From Saccharothrix espanaensis DSM 44229 (GTDB lineage: Bacteria; Actinomycetota; Actinomycetes; Mycobacteriales; Pseudonocardiaceae), in NCBI RefSeq assembly GCF_000328705.1, contig NC_019673.1:4898001-4962000 (forward strand): a stretch of 64,000 bases of DNA. Direction: 5' to 3'. A program made the translations under genes and the position numbers. The notes beneath the pieces were generated by a model. It worked only from the letters and a program-made list of their open reading frames with translations, was not told the DNA's origin and did no database searches. This document shows, piece after piece, positions 1-9,145 of the stretch (the first letter of the stretch is position 1; each line of letters opens with the position of its first letter).

Positions 1-2
1 CC

Positions 3-95
3 CAGGAACTCATCCACGGCAGCACCGCCACCGCGTTCCGGGACCGGCTCCTGTCCGACTTGATCGGCACGCTGGCCGCCGGCCGCACGCCCTGA
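3..95 (+). CDS. C-terminal end of an unidentified protein (partial)
   Basis: An open frame enters from the left edge and stops at TGA 93-95, giving a 30-residue tail that ends AAGRTP. Its alternating Leu/Ile/Arg pattern suggests a C-terminal helix, as in many regulators, but 30 residues are too few to name a family. It converges on the molybdenum hydroxylase operon that ends at 166. The 70 bp between the two stops hold nothing recognisable. Confidence 0.45.
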   Translation, partial: QELIHGSTATAFRDRLLSDLIGTLAAGRTP

Positions 96-165
96 CGTCG
101 GCGGCGGCCCGAGGGCGGCCCTCCGCCCCGTCGCGGGCGCGGCTGCCGCAAGCGGTTCCGCGCCA

Positions 166-687
166 TCACGACCCGGCGGACACGCCCTGGCTCCCGGGAC
201 CGGCGGTGCCCGGCGGCCCGTCCGCGCGCCGCCGGTTCTCGTCGCGGGCCGCGGCGATCGCCTTCACGATCGCGTTGTAGCCGGTGCAGCGGCACAGGTT
301 GCCGGTGATCGCGGTGCGGATCTCGGCTTCGGTCGGTGTCGGGTTGTCGCGCAGCAGTTCCGTGGCCACCGCGAGCATCCCGGGCGTGCAGAAACCGCAT
401 TGCAGCGCGTGGTGGCGGCGGAACGACTCCTGGAGCGGGTTCAGCTCCGTGGTCGCCAGGCCCTCCACAGTCATCACCTCGCTGCCTTCCGCCTGGGCCG
501 CCAGGACGCAGCACGACCGGGCCGTAGCGCCGTCCAGCAGGACCGTGCACGAGCCGCACGCGCCGTGCTCGCAGCCCACGTGCACACCGGTGAAACCCAC
601 GTCGTGGCGGAGGAAGTCGGCGAGCGTGCGGCGGGGTTCGCAGTCCGCCTCCTGCGCGCGGCCGTTCACCGTGACGCTGATCTTCAC
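166..687 (-). CDS. coxS: Molybdenum hydroxylase [2Fe-2S] small subunit (CoxS/XdhC-type)
   Basis: This is the iron-sulfur electron-transfer subunit of a xanthine dehydrogenase/CO dehydrogenase-family enzyme (173 aa). The plant-ferredoxin cluster is C39-x4-C44-x2-C47 with C59 or C60, in CEHGACGSC. The second, all-helical cluster is C97GFC100 and C132RC134 (QCGFCTPG and LCRCTGY). Length is normal for the family. It is the last gene of a three-gene operon, and its GTG start overlaps the stop of the medium subunit by 4 bp (GTGA), implying translational coupling. Substrate cannot be read from this subunit. Confidence 0.93.
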   Translation of the reverse strand: MKISVTVNGRAQEADCEPRRTLADFLRHDVGFTGVHVGCEHGACGSCTVLLDGATARSCCVLAAQAEGSEVMTVEGLATTELNPLQESFRRHHALQCGFCTPGMLAVATELLRDNPTPTEAEIRTAITGNLCRCTGYNAIVKAIAAARDENRRRADGPPGTAGPGSQGVSAGS

Positions 688-1529
688 TCGGTCACCGCCT
701 GTCGTAGTGCCCTGCGGGTCAGCACGGCCGTCATGTCGCGCCGGTACGCGGCCGGCGCGTGCACGTCGTCGACCGGGTCTGTCTCGGCCGCCGCCGCTTC
801 GGCCGCCGCCTCCAGCACGTCCGGAGTCGGGACCGCGCCGCGCAGCAGGCGCTCGGCGGCGTGCGCGCGGATCGGCGTGGGTGCCGCGCCGGCCACCGCG
901 ACACGGGCGTCGGTCACGACGCCGTCGGCCGACACCAGCGACGTGAAGACCGCCGCCAGCGCCAGGTCGTCGGGGCGGCGGCTCAGCTCGGCCATGCCGT
1001 GGCGGGCGGTCGACGGCAGCAGCGGGACGCGGATCGCGGTGAGCAGCTCATCGGCGGCGAGCGCGGTGCGGTGCGGGCCGAGGAAGAAGTCACGGGCGTC
1101 GATCGTCCTGGTGCCGGCCGGACCGTGCGCGGTGAACACCGCGTCCGCCGCGAGCAGGACGGCCGGGAGCTCGGCCGCCGGGTCGGCGTGCGCGACGCTG
1201 CCGCCGACCGTGCCCCGGTTGCGCACGGACACGTTCGCGACGTGGGTCAGGGCTTCGGCCAGCAACGGCGCGGCCAGGCGCACGACCGGCGACGTCTCGG
1301 CGGCGCGGAGCCGGGTCAGCGCGCCGAGCACGAGCGCGGTGGCGGTCCGCTCGACGCCGGCCAGCGGCAGCCAGGACACGTCGACCACGAGCGCGGGCCG
1401 CCGGGCCCGCAGGTTCAGCAGCGGCACCAGGCTCTGGCCGCCCGCCAGCACGGCGGAGCCAGGTCCGAGGGCCGCCACCGCTTCGGCCACGGAGGACGGG
1501 CGCAGGTACTCGAAGGGCGCGGCCTTCAC
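684..1529 (-). CDS. coxM: Molybdenum hydroxylase FAD-binding medium subunit (CoxM-type)
   Basis: This 281-aa protein begins KAAPFEYLRPSS. It has the FAD pyrophosphate-binding AGGQSLVPLLNLR near residues 30-45 and the second flavin motif RNRGTVGGSVAHADPAAELP near 105-125, followed by a C-terminal CO-dehydrogenase-flavoprotein region. The GTG start overlaps the large-subunit stop by 4 bp, and its own stop overlaps the small-subunit start in the same way. It passes electrons from the Fe-S subunit to FAD. A longer upstream reading of this frame only shadows the large subunit. Confidence 0.92.
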   Translation of the reverse strand: MKAAPFEYLRPSSVAEAVAALGPGSAVLAGGQSLVPLLNLRARRPALVVDVSWLPLAGVERTATALVLGALTRLRAAETSPVVRLAAPLLAEALTHVANVSVRNRGTVGGSVAHADPAAELPAVLLAADAVFTAHGPAGTRTIDARDFFLGPHRTALAADELLTAIRVPLLPSTARHGMAELSRRPDDLALAAVFTSLVSADGVVTDARVAVAGAAPTPIRAHAAERLLRGAVPTPDVLEAAAEAAAAETDPVDDVHAPAAYRRDMTAVLTRRALRQAVTE

Positions 1530-3874
1530 CGGCCACCTCCCGCTCGAATCGCCGCCAGCAGGTCCGGCGGCGTGATCGGCAACCCGGTGATGCGCACCCC
1601 GAACTCCGCGAGCGCGTCCTCCACGGCGTGCGCGATCGCCGCGCCGCCACCGATCACCCCGGCCTCGCCGGCACCCTTGAACCCGCCGGGGACGTGCTCG
1701 GCGGGCGTCTCCAGGTGCGAGATCCCGATCGGCGGCACCACCGCCGCGGTCGGCAGCAGGTACTCGGCGAACGACCGGGTCAGCGCCTCGCCGGACGGGC
1801 CGTACGCCAGCCGTTCGTACAGCGCGCCGCCGATGGCCTGCACCGCGCCGCCGGCCAGTTGGCCCTCGACGATCATCGGGTTGATCACCGTGCCGCAGTC
1901 GTGCGCGATGAGGTAGCCGAGCAGGTTCACCACGCCGGTCTCCACGTCGACCGAGGCGAGCACGGCCGTGCAGCCGAACGCGGTGACGACGTTGACCGGG
2001 TCGTAGACCTCGCGCTCGTGCAGCGTCGGCTCCTCGTCCTCGGGCAGCACGCCGGCGGGCCGCCGGTAGGCCGCGTCGCCGATCGCGGCGAAGCTCACCG
2101 CCGAGCCCGGCGCGCCCGCGACCGACACCACGCCGTCGGCGATCACCAGGTCGGCCGGCGAGGCTTCGAGGATGTGCGCGGCGATGCGCAACACCTTGGC
2201 GCGCAACCTGGTCGCCGCGTTGAGCACCGCCGCCCCGCCGACCGCCGCCGCCCGGCTCGCCGCCGTGCCGTACCCGGTGTAGGGGCTGGAGTCGGTGTCG
2301 CCCGCCACGACCGAGACGTGGTCCAGCGGGACGTCCAAGGCGTGCGCGGCGACCTGCGCCAACGCCGTGTGGATGCCCTGGCCCATCGACGTCTGTCCGG
2401 TGTGGACGGTGACGTGCCCGGTGGAGTCGATGCGCACCACGGCTTCGTCGAACCCGGAGTGGTCCAGCCCGGCCAGGTTCACGATCCGGGACGGCGCGAA
2501 CCCGGCCACCTCGTTCTGGAACGAGTACCCGACGCCGACGTGCGCGCCGCCGGCCCGCGCCTCGGCCACGAAATCCGCCCACCCGGCCTGCCGCACGGCG
2601 TCCAGGCAGAGGTCCAGGCACTCGGCGTAACGGCCGCTGTCATAGACGAAAACGGGACTCTGGTAGGGGAACTCGGTCACGAAGTTGCGCCGCCGCACGT
2701 CGTGCGGGTCGAGTCCGAGCCGCCGGGCCAGCGCCTCGACCATGTGCTCGTGCACGAAGTTCGCCTTCGGCAGCCCGTAACCCCGGTACGAGCCGTACGG
2801 CGTCTTGTTGGTGAGGACGGCGACCACGTTCATCTCGTACGCCGGGATCGCGTACGGCCCGGTCATGACGGCCGCGGCCGTCCAGCACGGGCTGACGCCG
2901 ACGGTGCTGAAGTTCGCGCCGAGCACGCCGTGCAAGGTGCCGCGCAGCCCGGTGATCGTGCCGTCGGCACGGGCCGCGATCTCGACGTCGATGTGCTGCT
3001 CGCGCGAGTGCACGGTGGCGACGAAGCTCTCCCGCCGGTCCTCGACCAGCTTCACCGGCCGTCCCGCCGCCCGGGACAGGACGGCGGCCACCACCTCGTC
3101 GCCGTAGAAGTCGAACTTGTTGCCGAACCCGCCGCCGATGTCCGGCACGCGCACCCGCACCTTGTCCACCGAGAGCCCCAGCACCTCGGCGAACAGTTCA
3201 CGGGCCAGGTGCGGCGCCTGGGTGTTGAGCCACACGTCCAGGCGTGCGGTGAACGGGTCCCACGTCGCCACGACGCCGCGCGTCTCCAGCGGCGTGCCCA
3301 TCTGGCGGGCGAACCGGAACGACTCGCGCAGCACCACGTCCGCCGCCGCGAACGCCGCTCCGACATCGCCCTGCGCCACCACGGTGCGGCCCGCGACGTT
3401 GTCCGGCCAGTCCTCGTGCAGGCGCGGCGCGTCCGGGGCCAGCGCCTGCTCCAGCGTCGTGACGGCGGCCAGCGGCGCGTACTCGACCTCGACCAGTTCC
3501 AGCGCGTCCTCGGCGGTGGCCCGGTCGACCGCCGCCACGGCCGCCACACCGTGGCCGGGGTAGAGGACCTTCCCGACGGCGAGCGGGTAGGCGACCGGCT
3601 GCGGCGCGTCCGGCGAGAGCCGCCACACCACCGGTTGCGGCCGGCGCACCACCGACCGCACGTCCGCGCCGGTCACGACGGCGAAGACGCCGGGGTGCGC
3701 GGCCGCCGCCGCCGTGTCGACCCGGACGATCCGGGCGTGCGGGTGCGGACTGCGCAGGACGGCCGCCTCCAGCACGCCCGGCGGCCGGATGTCGTCGATG
3801 TACACCGCGCGCCCGGTGAGCATGCGCACGTCCTCCGCGCGGCTCACCCGCGCGCCGATCAGCCCACCGCCCAC
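1526..3874 (-). CDS. coxL: Molybdenum hydroxylase Mo-cofactor-binding large subunit (CoxL/XdhB-like)
   Basis: This is the catalytic subunit (782 aa). An N-terminal Ald_Xan_dh hammerhead domain (LTGRAVYIDDIRPPG) precedes the molybdopterin-binding domain with GGGFGNKFDFYGDE, SMGQGIHTALAQ and the terminal GAGEAGVIGG whose Glu is the expected catalytic base. The active-site loop reads GSYRGYGLPKA. That is neither the AYRCSFR of form I CO dehydrogenase nor the AYRGAGR of form II, so oxidation of a carbonyl or N-heterocycle substrate is more likely than CO oxidation. It is the first gene of the operon; the GTG start follows a GGGGGTGAGG-like ribosome site. No Mo-cofactor insertion genes are adjacent. 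Confidence 0.9.
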   Translation of the reverse strand: MGGGLIGARVSRAEDVRMLTGRAVYIDDIRPPGVLEAAVLRSPHPHARIVRVDTAAAAAHPGVFAVVTGADVRSVVRRPQPVVWRLSPDAPQPVAYPLAVGKVLYPGHGVAAVAAVDRATAEDALELVEVEYAPLAAVTTLEQALAPDAPRLHEDWPDNVAGRTVVAQGDVGAAFAAADVVLRESFRFARQMGTPLETRGVVATWDPFTARLDVWLNTQAPHLARELFAEVLGLSVDKVRVRVPDIGGGFGNKFDFYGDEVVAAVLSRAAGRPVKLVEDRRESFVATVHSREQHIDVEIAARADGTITGLRGTLHGVLGANFSTVGVSPCWTAAAVMTGPYAIPAYEMNVVAVLTNKTPYGSYRGYGLPKANFVHEHMVEALARRLGLDPHDVRRRNFVTEFPYQSPVFVYDSGRYAECLDLCLDAVRQAGWADFVAEARAGGAHVGVGYSFQNEVAGFAPSRIVNLAGLDHSGFDEAVVRIDSTGHVTVHTGQTSMGQGIHTALAQVAAHALDVPLDHVSVVAGDTDSSPYTGYGTAASRAAAVGGAAVLNAATRLRAKVLRIAAHILEASPADLVIADGVVSVAGAPGSAVSFAAIGDAAYRRPAGVLPEDEEPTLHEREVYDPVNVVTAFGCTAVLASVDVETGVVNLLGYLIAHDCGTVINPMIVEGQLAGGAVQAIGGALYERLAYGPSGEALTRSFAEYLLPTAAVVPPIGISHLETPAEHVPGGFKGAGEAGVIGGGAAIAHAVEDALAEFGVRITGLPITPPDLLAAIRAGGGR

Positions 3875-4152
3875 GCCTCACCCCCGGTCGTCGCCGACCT
3901 CCACCCTGGCACCGATCTGCGGTCGCGGGGAATCACGCAGACGGTTACAAGCGCCGTCCGATCGCGTCGCCCGCCCCGCCGCCGAACGGCGGTCACGACG
4001 GACAGCGGTCACGAAGGGGCGCGGGACAGTCCACTTCGGACCGTCGAGCCGCGAACGGCCTTTCGGCGGTACTGCGACTTCACCGGATCGACTTTTATGA
4101 ACCCCGTCGAACCGGACCCGACGACAACTATCGCGCTTCGCCAGGGAGAATA

Positions 4153-4524
4153 ATGAACACTGCCACCACCCGCCGGATCGGAATGGCCGCGCTGGCCTTC
4201 GCAGCCGTCGCGGCATCGGTCGTCGCGGGCAATTCAGCGGCTGCGGCGCAAGCCGGGGGCCCGACCGCGGACGGCGTCGGCACCAGCGGTCTGCACAGGT
4301 CCTGGGCGTGCAGCCCACCGGCCGGTTTCACCTGGTCGGCCGTGCGGATCAACACCAATTGCGCCTGGCGCTTCGAGTACTACCTGCTCGACCCGGTGAA
4401 CTACAACCTGACCGGGGTCTACGCCTGCAACATTCCATCCGGCTACACCTACACCGCGTCCCGGCAGGGCAACAACTGCTCCACCTCCGGATCCAGCTAC
4501 GAATACCGACTGGCGAAAGCCTGA
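4153..4524 (+). CDS. Small secreted protein with two Cys-x16-Cys repeats
   Basis: The family is not recognised. The 123-aa product has a Sec signal peptide (TRR, then an Ala-rich hydrophobic stretch, likely cut after SAAAAQA) and a mature part of about 85 residues. The mature part holds two similar units, WACSPPAGFTW...NTNC and YACNIPSGYTY...GNNC, each with two cysteines exactly 16 residues apart and each followed by an aromatic-rich strand (FEYYL, YEYRL). This implies two small disulfide-closed modules. An AGGGAG ribosome site at 4142-4148 supports the ATG. It stands alone and diverges from the coxL operon. Confidence 0.8.
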   Translation: MNTATTRRIGMAALAFAAVAASVVAGNSAAAAQAGGPTADGVGTSGLHRSWACSPPAGFTWSAVRINTNCAWRFEYYLLDPVNYNLTGVYACNIPSGYTYTASRQGNNCSTSGSSYEYRLAKA

Positions 4525-5017
4525 CCGAGTCGGACAATCGGCCGCAGCGCATTCCCCGCCGAACGACGGCTTCACCAGCACGATCCCATCGGCCAGGTCG
4601 ACTCCGGCGGCGACCGCCCACGCCAGGTCGCCGCGCGGGGTGAAGGAGCCCTGGACTGGGTTGCCCGCCCCCTACCGACCGCAGTGACAGCCTGGCCCCG
4701 CCACTGGTCCACGCGGCGGCGACCGAGGCGTGAGGGCCGGGCCTGTCCACCCGGCCCGGCCCCCGGCGCTGGTGGGGCTCGCACCCAAGGTATTGATGAG
4801 CCTCGAAGTCGCGAGCCACGACGCCCACACCACGACGGGCACCGGTTCGCGCGTCGAACTCCGCCGGGCACTGGCCCGCTGATCGGGCCGCCGCGTTCTG
4901 CGCCACGCTCCGAAGTGGATCCCGAGGCCTCGCCGCCGGGGCGCGTCGCGTCAACTGTGTCCTTCGTCTACTCGCGCAGACTTGATTGACTCCAGAAATT
5001 GAACAACACTGCGGCGC
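4525..5017 (+). other. Gene-free stretch before the furA-katG scar
   Basis: No convincing gene is seen. On the minus strand around 4565-4665 there is a protein-like stretch (GSFTPRGDLAWAV, then GVDLADGIVLV) with no sensible start or continuation, possibly an old fragment. An AT-richer block at about 4980-5005 (TTGATTGACT, then AAATTGAACAA) just before the furA remnant could be the former furA promoter or autoregulatory site. Confidence 0.4.
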
Positions 5018-5339
<322 letters not shown>

Positions 5340-5342
5340 CCG

Positions 5343-5385
5343 CCGCCGTCCGGACCGGCCGCCCCTCGGCCGGTCCGGACGGCGG
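5343..5385. terminator. Strong hairpin terminator
   Basis: A perfect 19-bp stem (arms 5343-5361 and 5367-5385) with a 5-nt loop lies 4 bp after the katG remnant stop and just before the convergent gene that ends at 5412. It is probably the original katG terminator, retained after the deletion, and can act bidirectionally. Confidence 0.8.
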
Positions 5386-5411
5386 TCCGTCCACTGTGGA
5401 GCTTCGGGGGA

Positions 5412-6428
5412 TCAGGCGGCTTTCCTGCTGCGCCGCCAGAGGAAGAACGCCACACCCGCCGCGACGACCAGCGCGCCGCCGACAGGGATCAGGACGTTGG
5501 CCGGCGGCCACGGCGACCGGACGATCTTGACGACCTCGACCACCGCGCGGTAGGGCTCGTCGGTCGAGGCGCGGGTGATCCGGACGTCGTCGGTGATGTG
5601 CTCCGGCCGGAACTCGCCGTCGTAGCGGGTCAGGAAGCGCGGGGTGGTCAGCAGCGCGGACAGCTTCGGGTGCTGCGCGTCCGGCTCCAAGCGACCCGCG
5701 AAGGTCAGCTCCGGCGCGTCGCCCTTCGGCGCGGGGTTGCCGATGTCGACGCGGTGGTCCGCCAGCACGTACAGGCGCAGCGGCTGGACCTGCTCCGCGG
5801 TCTTCGACAGCCGCATCGGGTAGATCGGGGTGTCGGTCTCGAAGGTCAGGCGCATCGGCGGCAGGCCGTCGGAGAGGCTGCCGGACGCCGGTGACAGTCG
5901 CACCGCGACGACCAGCCAGCCCTCCGCCAGGTAGGGTTGCAGCGCCCCACCCAGCTTCTCGGGCAGCGTGAAGTCGTTGGTCCCCAACCACTCCGTCACG
6001 GCGGACACGTCGGTGCCGCTGAGCTGGGCCACGTCGTAAGGCCCGACGTCGACCCGGTCCACGACCGTCGCGCCGCGCCCGGGTGCCGAGCCGCCGACGC
6101 CGTCACCTTGCACGACGACCTCGCGCTCCACCGTGTCCGGGCGGCTGACCTGGTCGAGTTCGGTGAACAGCCCGCCGTCGGCGACCTCGAACCGGGCGCG
6201 CGCGGGCACCGGCATCAGGAACGCCGCCTGCTTCGCCTCGGACCGGGTCTGCACCGCCAGGGTGATCGACTCCGTGCGCCCGTTCACCTCGACCAGCGCT
6301 GTTTCCTGTTGCGTGCGCAGCTTGTCGTTCGCGACGAACGCACCACAAGCACACGCCCCCGACACCGCCGGGTTGACCACCACCAAGGCAGCGGCGACCG
6401 CCACCACCGCCGCGATCCGAGCCGTCAT
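5412..6428 (-). CDS. DUF2330-type secreted/membrane-anchored protein
   Basis: This 338-aa protein has a signal peptide (MTARIAAVVAVAAALVVV), a cysteine motif right after it (GACACGAFV), and a C-terminal hydrophobic segment followed by LWRRSRKAA, so it is probably an extracellular domain anchored by one C-terminal helix. The region ETALVEVNGRTESITLAVQT, then FLMPVPARARFEV, is typical of DUF2330. Function is unknown. I prefer ATG 6428, preceded by AAGG, over an in-frame GTG at 6443 with no ribosome site. Confidence 0.72.
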   Translation of the reverse strand: MTARIAAVVAVAAALVVVNPAVSGACACGAFVANDKLRTQQETALVEVNGRTESITLAVQTRSEAKQAAFLMPVPARARFEVADGGLFTELDQVSRPDTVEREVVVQGDGVGGSAPGRGATVVDRVDVGPYDVAQLSGTDVSAVTEWLGTNDFTLPEKLGGALQPYLAEGWLVVAVRLSPASGSLSDGLPPMRLTFETDTPIYPMRLSKTAEQVQPLRLYVLADHRVDIGNPAPKGDAPELTFAGRLEPDAQHPKLSALLTTPRFLTRYDGEFRPEHITDDVRITRASTDEPYRAVVEVVKIVRSPWPPANVLIPVGGALVVAAGVAFFLWRRSRKAA

Positions 6429-6498
6429 TCGACCTTGAGCCACGCCACGTCCGACGCCCTCGGCGGCCTTTCGGTTCCGCTCCGGGGGACGCCCGCGG

Positions 6499-7341
6499 TC
6501 AGTCGGACCAGACCGGTTCGCCCTCGATGGTCCGTGCCGAGAGCACGTCGCAGCCCATCTCCCGGACGGCGGCGAGGATCACCGCGCGGGCCCCGACCTC
6601 GTCCCCCGGCGGGAACGCCACGCGGACCTGGTGCCCGTAGCAGTTCTCGTAGGTGAGCCGCCAGTCCCGGTCGACGGCCTTGAAGTGGTCCTGCCGGTTG
6701 CCCTCGCCGTCGTCGAACCCACCCCGGTCCGCGGTCGGGTGCAGCGCGTCGCGCAGGATCCGCAGGCGATCCCCGTGCGAACCCTCGCCTTCGGACAGTC
6801 GGACGTGGACGTGCGACAGCTCGCGGTGGGCGTCGAACCACGGCACGGCGGGCGGGGCGCCCAGCAGCGGGACGTCCAGCCGCCCGCTGAGGTAGCCGTG
6901 CAACAGCCCGACCGCGCCGACTTCGTAGCGGGCGGCACCACTGCGGGGGTTCCACACCACGGTCGGCCAGTCGTCGGGCTCGCCTTCGGTGAGCCAGCAC
7001 AGCGCGTCGCCGTTGCCGGTGAGCGCCCACTCCAGCAGGCCGCCGGGCTCGGGGTGCAGCGGGTGCGGGACGTCCTCGGGCCACTCCTCCCGGTGCTCGC
7101 CGAAGACCTCGATCAGGCCGAGCCCGCGCGCGACCAGGCCGCCCGGCCCCTGGTCGGTGGGGAACGGGCTCAACAGCCCGATGTCGCCGAACCCGCCCGT
7201 GCCGTAGCGGGCGGTCAGCGCGGCGAAGTCGGACGGCAGGCGCAGCCCCAGTGCCGCTTGCGCGGCCCGCCAGTCACCCTCCGCGCCGACCGGCGACGCC
7301 GGGGGCGGTACCAGCGATACCAGGTCGTCGATGGTGGTCAC
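6499..7341 (-). CDS. SMI1/KNR4 (SUKH)-like protein
   Basis: This soluble 280-aa protein has an N-terminal SUKH-type signature: W at WRAAQAALGLRLPSDFAAL, then YGTGGFGDIGLLSP, then LEWALTGNGDALCWLTEG and the closing pattern PTVVWNPRSG. SUKH domains include toxin-immunity proteins, but many actinobacterial copies stand alone, as here; no polymorphic toxin is adjacent. The C-terminal 100 residues (VHVRLSEGEGSHGDRLRILR) are not recognised. GTG 7341 (MTTIDDLVSL) is chosen over a TTG three codons upstream. Confidence 0.65.
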   Translation of the reverse strand: MTTIDDLVSLVPPPASPVGAEGDWRAAQAALGLRLPSDFAALTARYGTGGFGDIGLLSPFPTDQGPGGLVARGLGLIEVFGEHREEWPEDVPHPLHPEPGGLLEWALTGNGDALCWLTEGEPDDWPTVVWNPRSGAARYEVGAVGLLHGYLSGRLDVPLLGAPPAVPWFDAHRELSHVHVRLSEGEGSHGDRLRILRDALHPTADRGGFDDGEGNRQDHFKAVDRDWRLTYENCYGHQVRVAFPPGDEVGARAVILAAVREMGCDVLSARTIEGEPVWSD

Positions 7342-7362
7342 GCCGGGCAACCCTACCGACCG

Positions 7363-7869
7363 TCACGGCCCGCGCAGGAACGGGCGTGCCGCGCCGTTGA
7401 GGCGGTCGACCGTCGAGCCGAACTCCGCCGTGGGCAAGGACACCGCGAACGACCACCCGCGTTCTCCCCTGTCCTTGGAGCCGCGCCGCCGCCTGATCGG
7501 CGTCTCGTGCAGGGAGCCGTTCGCACTCAGCAGGTAGATGGCGTCGCTGTCCCCGACGCCGTCGGGTGTCGGCAACGGGCGCGTCTCGAACCGCACGACC
7601 TCGTTCCACGGCACCACGTACGCGCGCTTCTGCGCGTTGTAGATCAAGACGCCACGCGGGCCCAGGTAGACACCGGCGCGCGCCGATCGCCACACCGTGA
7701 ACCCGGCGGATCCGAGGAACAGGAACAGGAAAGCGGTCCCTCCGACCTCACCGGCCTGCACCAGGAACACACCCGCGCCGATCGCGGCGGCGACCAGGCC
7801 GACCTCGGCCGGCCCGACCACGTCCCAGGTCACCTTCCCGTTCGGCACCACCCGCAGCCACTCCCCCAT
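7363..7869 (-). CDS. Small membrane protein with PH-like domain
   Basis: This 168-aa protein has two adjacent hydrophobic helices near residues 20-65 (AEVGLVAAAIGAGVFLVQAG and TAFLFLFLGSAGFTVW). A bacterial-PH-like beta region follows (GVYLGPRGVLIYNAQKR, VVPWNEVVRFE, DSDAIYLLSANG). The layout, two TM helices then a PH-like fold, is common in actinobacterial proteins of unknown role. It starts at ATG 7869 and is a probable singleton between SUKH and siderophore-reductase genes. Confidence 0.65.
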   Translation of the reverse strand: MGEWLRVVPNGKVTWDVVGPAEVGLVAAAIGAGVFLVQAGEVGGTAFLFLFLGSAGFTVWRSARAGVYLGPRGVLIYNAQKRAYVVPWNEVVRFETRPLPTPDGVGDSDAIYLLSANGSLHETPIRRRRGSKDRGERGWSFAVSLPTAEFGSTVDRLNGAARPFLRGP

Positions 7870-7994
7870 GCGGGCAGCATCTGCCACCGATCGGACGGGC
7901 GCAATCGACCGGAGGACGGATCGCCCCGCACCTGCGCCACAACACGTCGGCAGGCCCGGACCCACCCGAACGCCGCCTGGTTCTTCGGGCCCGG

Positions 7995-8840
7995 TCAGTC
8001 CTCGTCCGGCTCGTGGGCGGTGTCCTCGGACCGGCCCACCCGCCAGTAGCCGCCGAAGCAGACCCGCTTGCGGTCCACCCCGAGGTCGGTGACGAAGTGC
8101 CGGCGCAGCTCGCGGACCAGGCTCGACTCGCCGGCCAGCCACACGTACCCGGGCCCGTCCGGCAGCACCGCCGCGCGCACGGCCGCCGACAGGGCGGAAG
8201 CACCGGAGCCGCGCACCAGCCAGGTGACCGAGACGCCGGCGGGCAGCGCCCAGTCCACCCGGTCGCCCTCGGCGGGCACTTCGAGGAAGACCTGCGCCGC
8301 GGCGTCGGCGGGCAGCGCCTCGACGATGTTCGAGATGGCCGGCAGCGCCGTCTCGTCCCCCACCACCACCTGCCACCCGGTGTCCGCCGGTGGCACGTAG
8401 TCCGCGCCGATGCGCTCGCCGGCGCGGTAGCCGGGGTACCGCCGGTCCGGGGCGAGCAGGACGGCCCGGTCGCCGGGCGTCACGACGCCCGCCCAGCGGG
8501 AGGCGGGGCCGGTGTCGCCGTGCCGGACGAAGTCGACGTCGATCTCGCCGTCGCGCGCGGCCCGGATCGTGTAGGTGCGCATGATCGGCCGCTCGGCCTC
8601 GGCCAGCTCCCGGTAGCGGGCGTACCAGTCGGGTCCTCGCGGCACGTCCGGGACGACCTCGCCGGGGCGCGGCAGGAAGACCTTGATCCGCTGGTCGGGG
8701 CCGCTGGTGGTGATGTCGCGCAGCCCCTCGCCGCCGAACGTGACCCGCACCAGGCTGGCACCGACCGACCGCACGGCCAGCACCTCGGCGTCGAAGTGCC
8801 GGAAGGGCTCGACCTCGACCTCGGTCGTCGTGACAGACAT
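7995..8840 (-). CDS. Siderophore-interacting protein (NAD(P)H-dependent ferric siderophore reductase)
   Basis: This 281-aa protein has the FAD-binding domain with the RTYTIR motif (MRTYTIRAARDGEIDVDFV) and HGDTGPASRWA of the SIP/ViuB family. An NAD(P)-binding half follows (VVVGDETALPAISNIVEALP, then VWLAGESSLVRELRRHF) and the usual GYWRVGRSED end. It releases iron from imported siderophores in the cytoplasm by reducing Fe(III). An iron-regulator box about 60 bp upstream of the ATG supports iron repression. No siderophore biosynthesis or uptake genes are in the window. Confidence 0.92.
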   Translation of the reverse strand: MSVTTTEVEVEPFRHFDAEVLAVRSVGASLVRVTFGGEGLRDITTSGPDQRIKVFLPRPGEVVPDVPRGPDWYARYRELAEAERPIMRTYTIRAARDGEIDVDFVRHGDTGPASRWAGVVTPGDRAVLLAPDRRYPGYRAGERIGADYVPPADTGWQVVVGDETALPAISNIVEALPADAAAQVFLEVPAEGDRVDWALPAGVSVTWLVRGSGASALSAAVRAAVLPDGPGYVWLAGESSLVRELRRHFVTDLGVDRKRVCFGGYWRVGRSEDTAHEPDED

Positions 8841-8901
8841 CAGCGCTACCCCGCCTCTCCTCGGACCGGGTGCGCACTACCCGTGCCACCACCCGACCCA
8901 T

Positions 8902-8920
8902 GAAGGGTAGCCTAACCTTC
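8902..8920 (-). promoter_or_regulatory. IdeR/DmdR-type iron box
   Basis: The sequence GAAGGGTAGCCTAACCTTC agrees at about 14 of 19 positions with the actinobacterial iron-box consensus TTAGGTTAGSCTAACCTAA as I remember it, and is itself near-palindromic. It sits 62 bp upstream of the siderophore-interacting protein start. Rest of the 8841-9145 gap: nothing coding seen. Confidence 0.8.
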
Positions 8921-9145
8921 ACAACCACTGGATCACCGCGGCCCCGGCGCCCGGACAGTCGCTTGTGGACGCGGACCACCGCGGAACGCCCACGGCCGGC
9001 AGAACGCCCCGACGACCTCACGGGCTGTCGCCGTGCGTGACCGCAGAGCACGCTGACGGGGTCTTGCCGGTCACCCCGACGATCATCGACGATGCGGGCA
9101 GCCTGCTCTCGACCGGGCTCCCACCACCTCGGAGGTACCTCCCGG

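Noticed and set aside
1628-4153. Very long plus-strand open frame (about 840 codons) opposite the large Mo-hydroxylase subunit
   Set aside because: It is Arg/His/Asp/Val-biased, has no domain signal and mirrors the high-GC codon pattern of the real minus-strand gene; a typical shadow frame.
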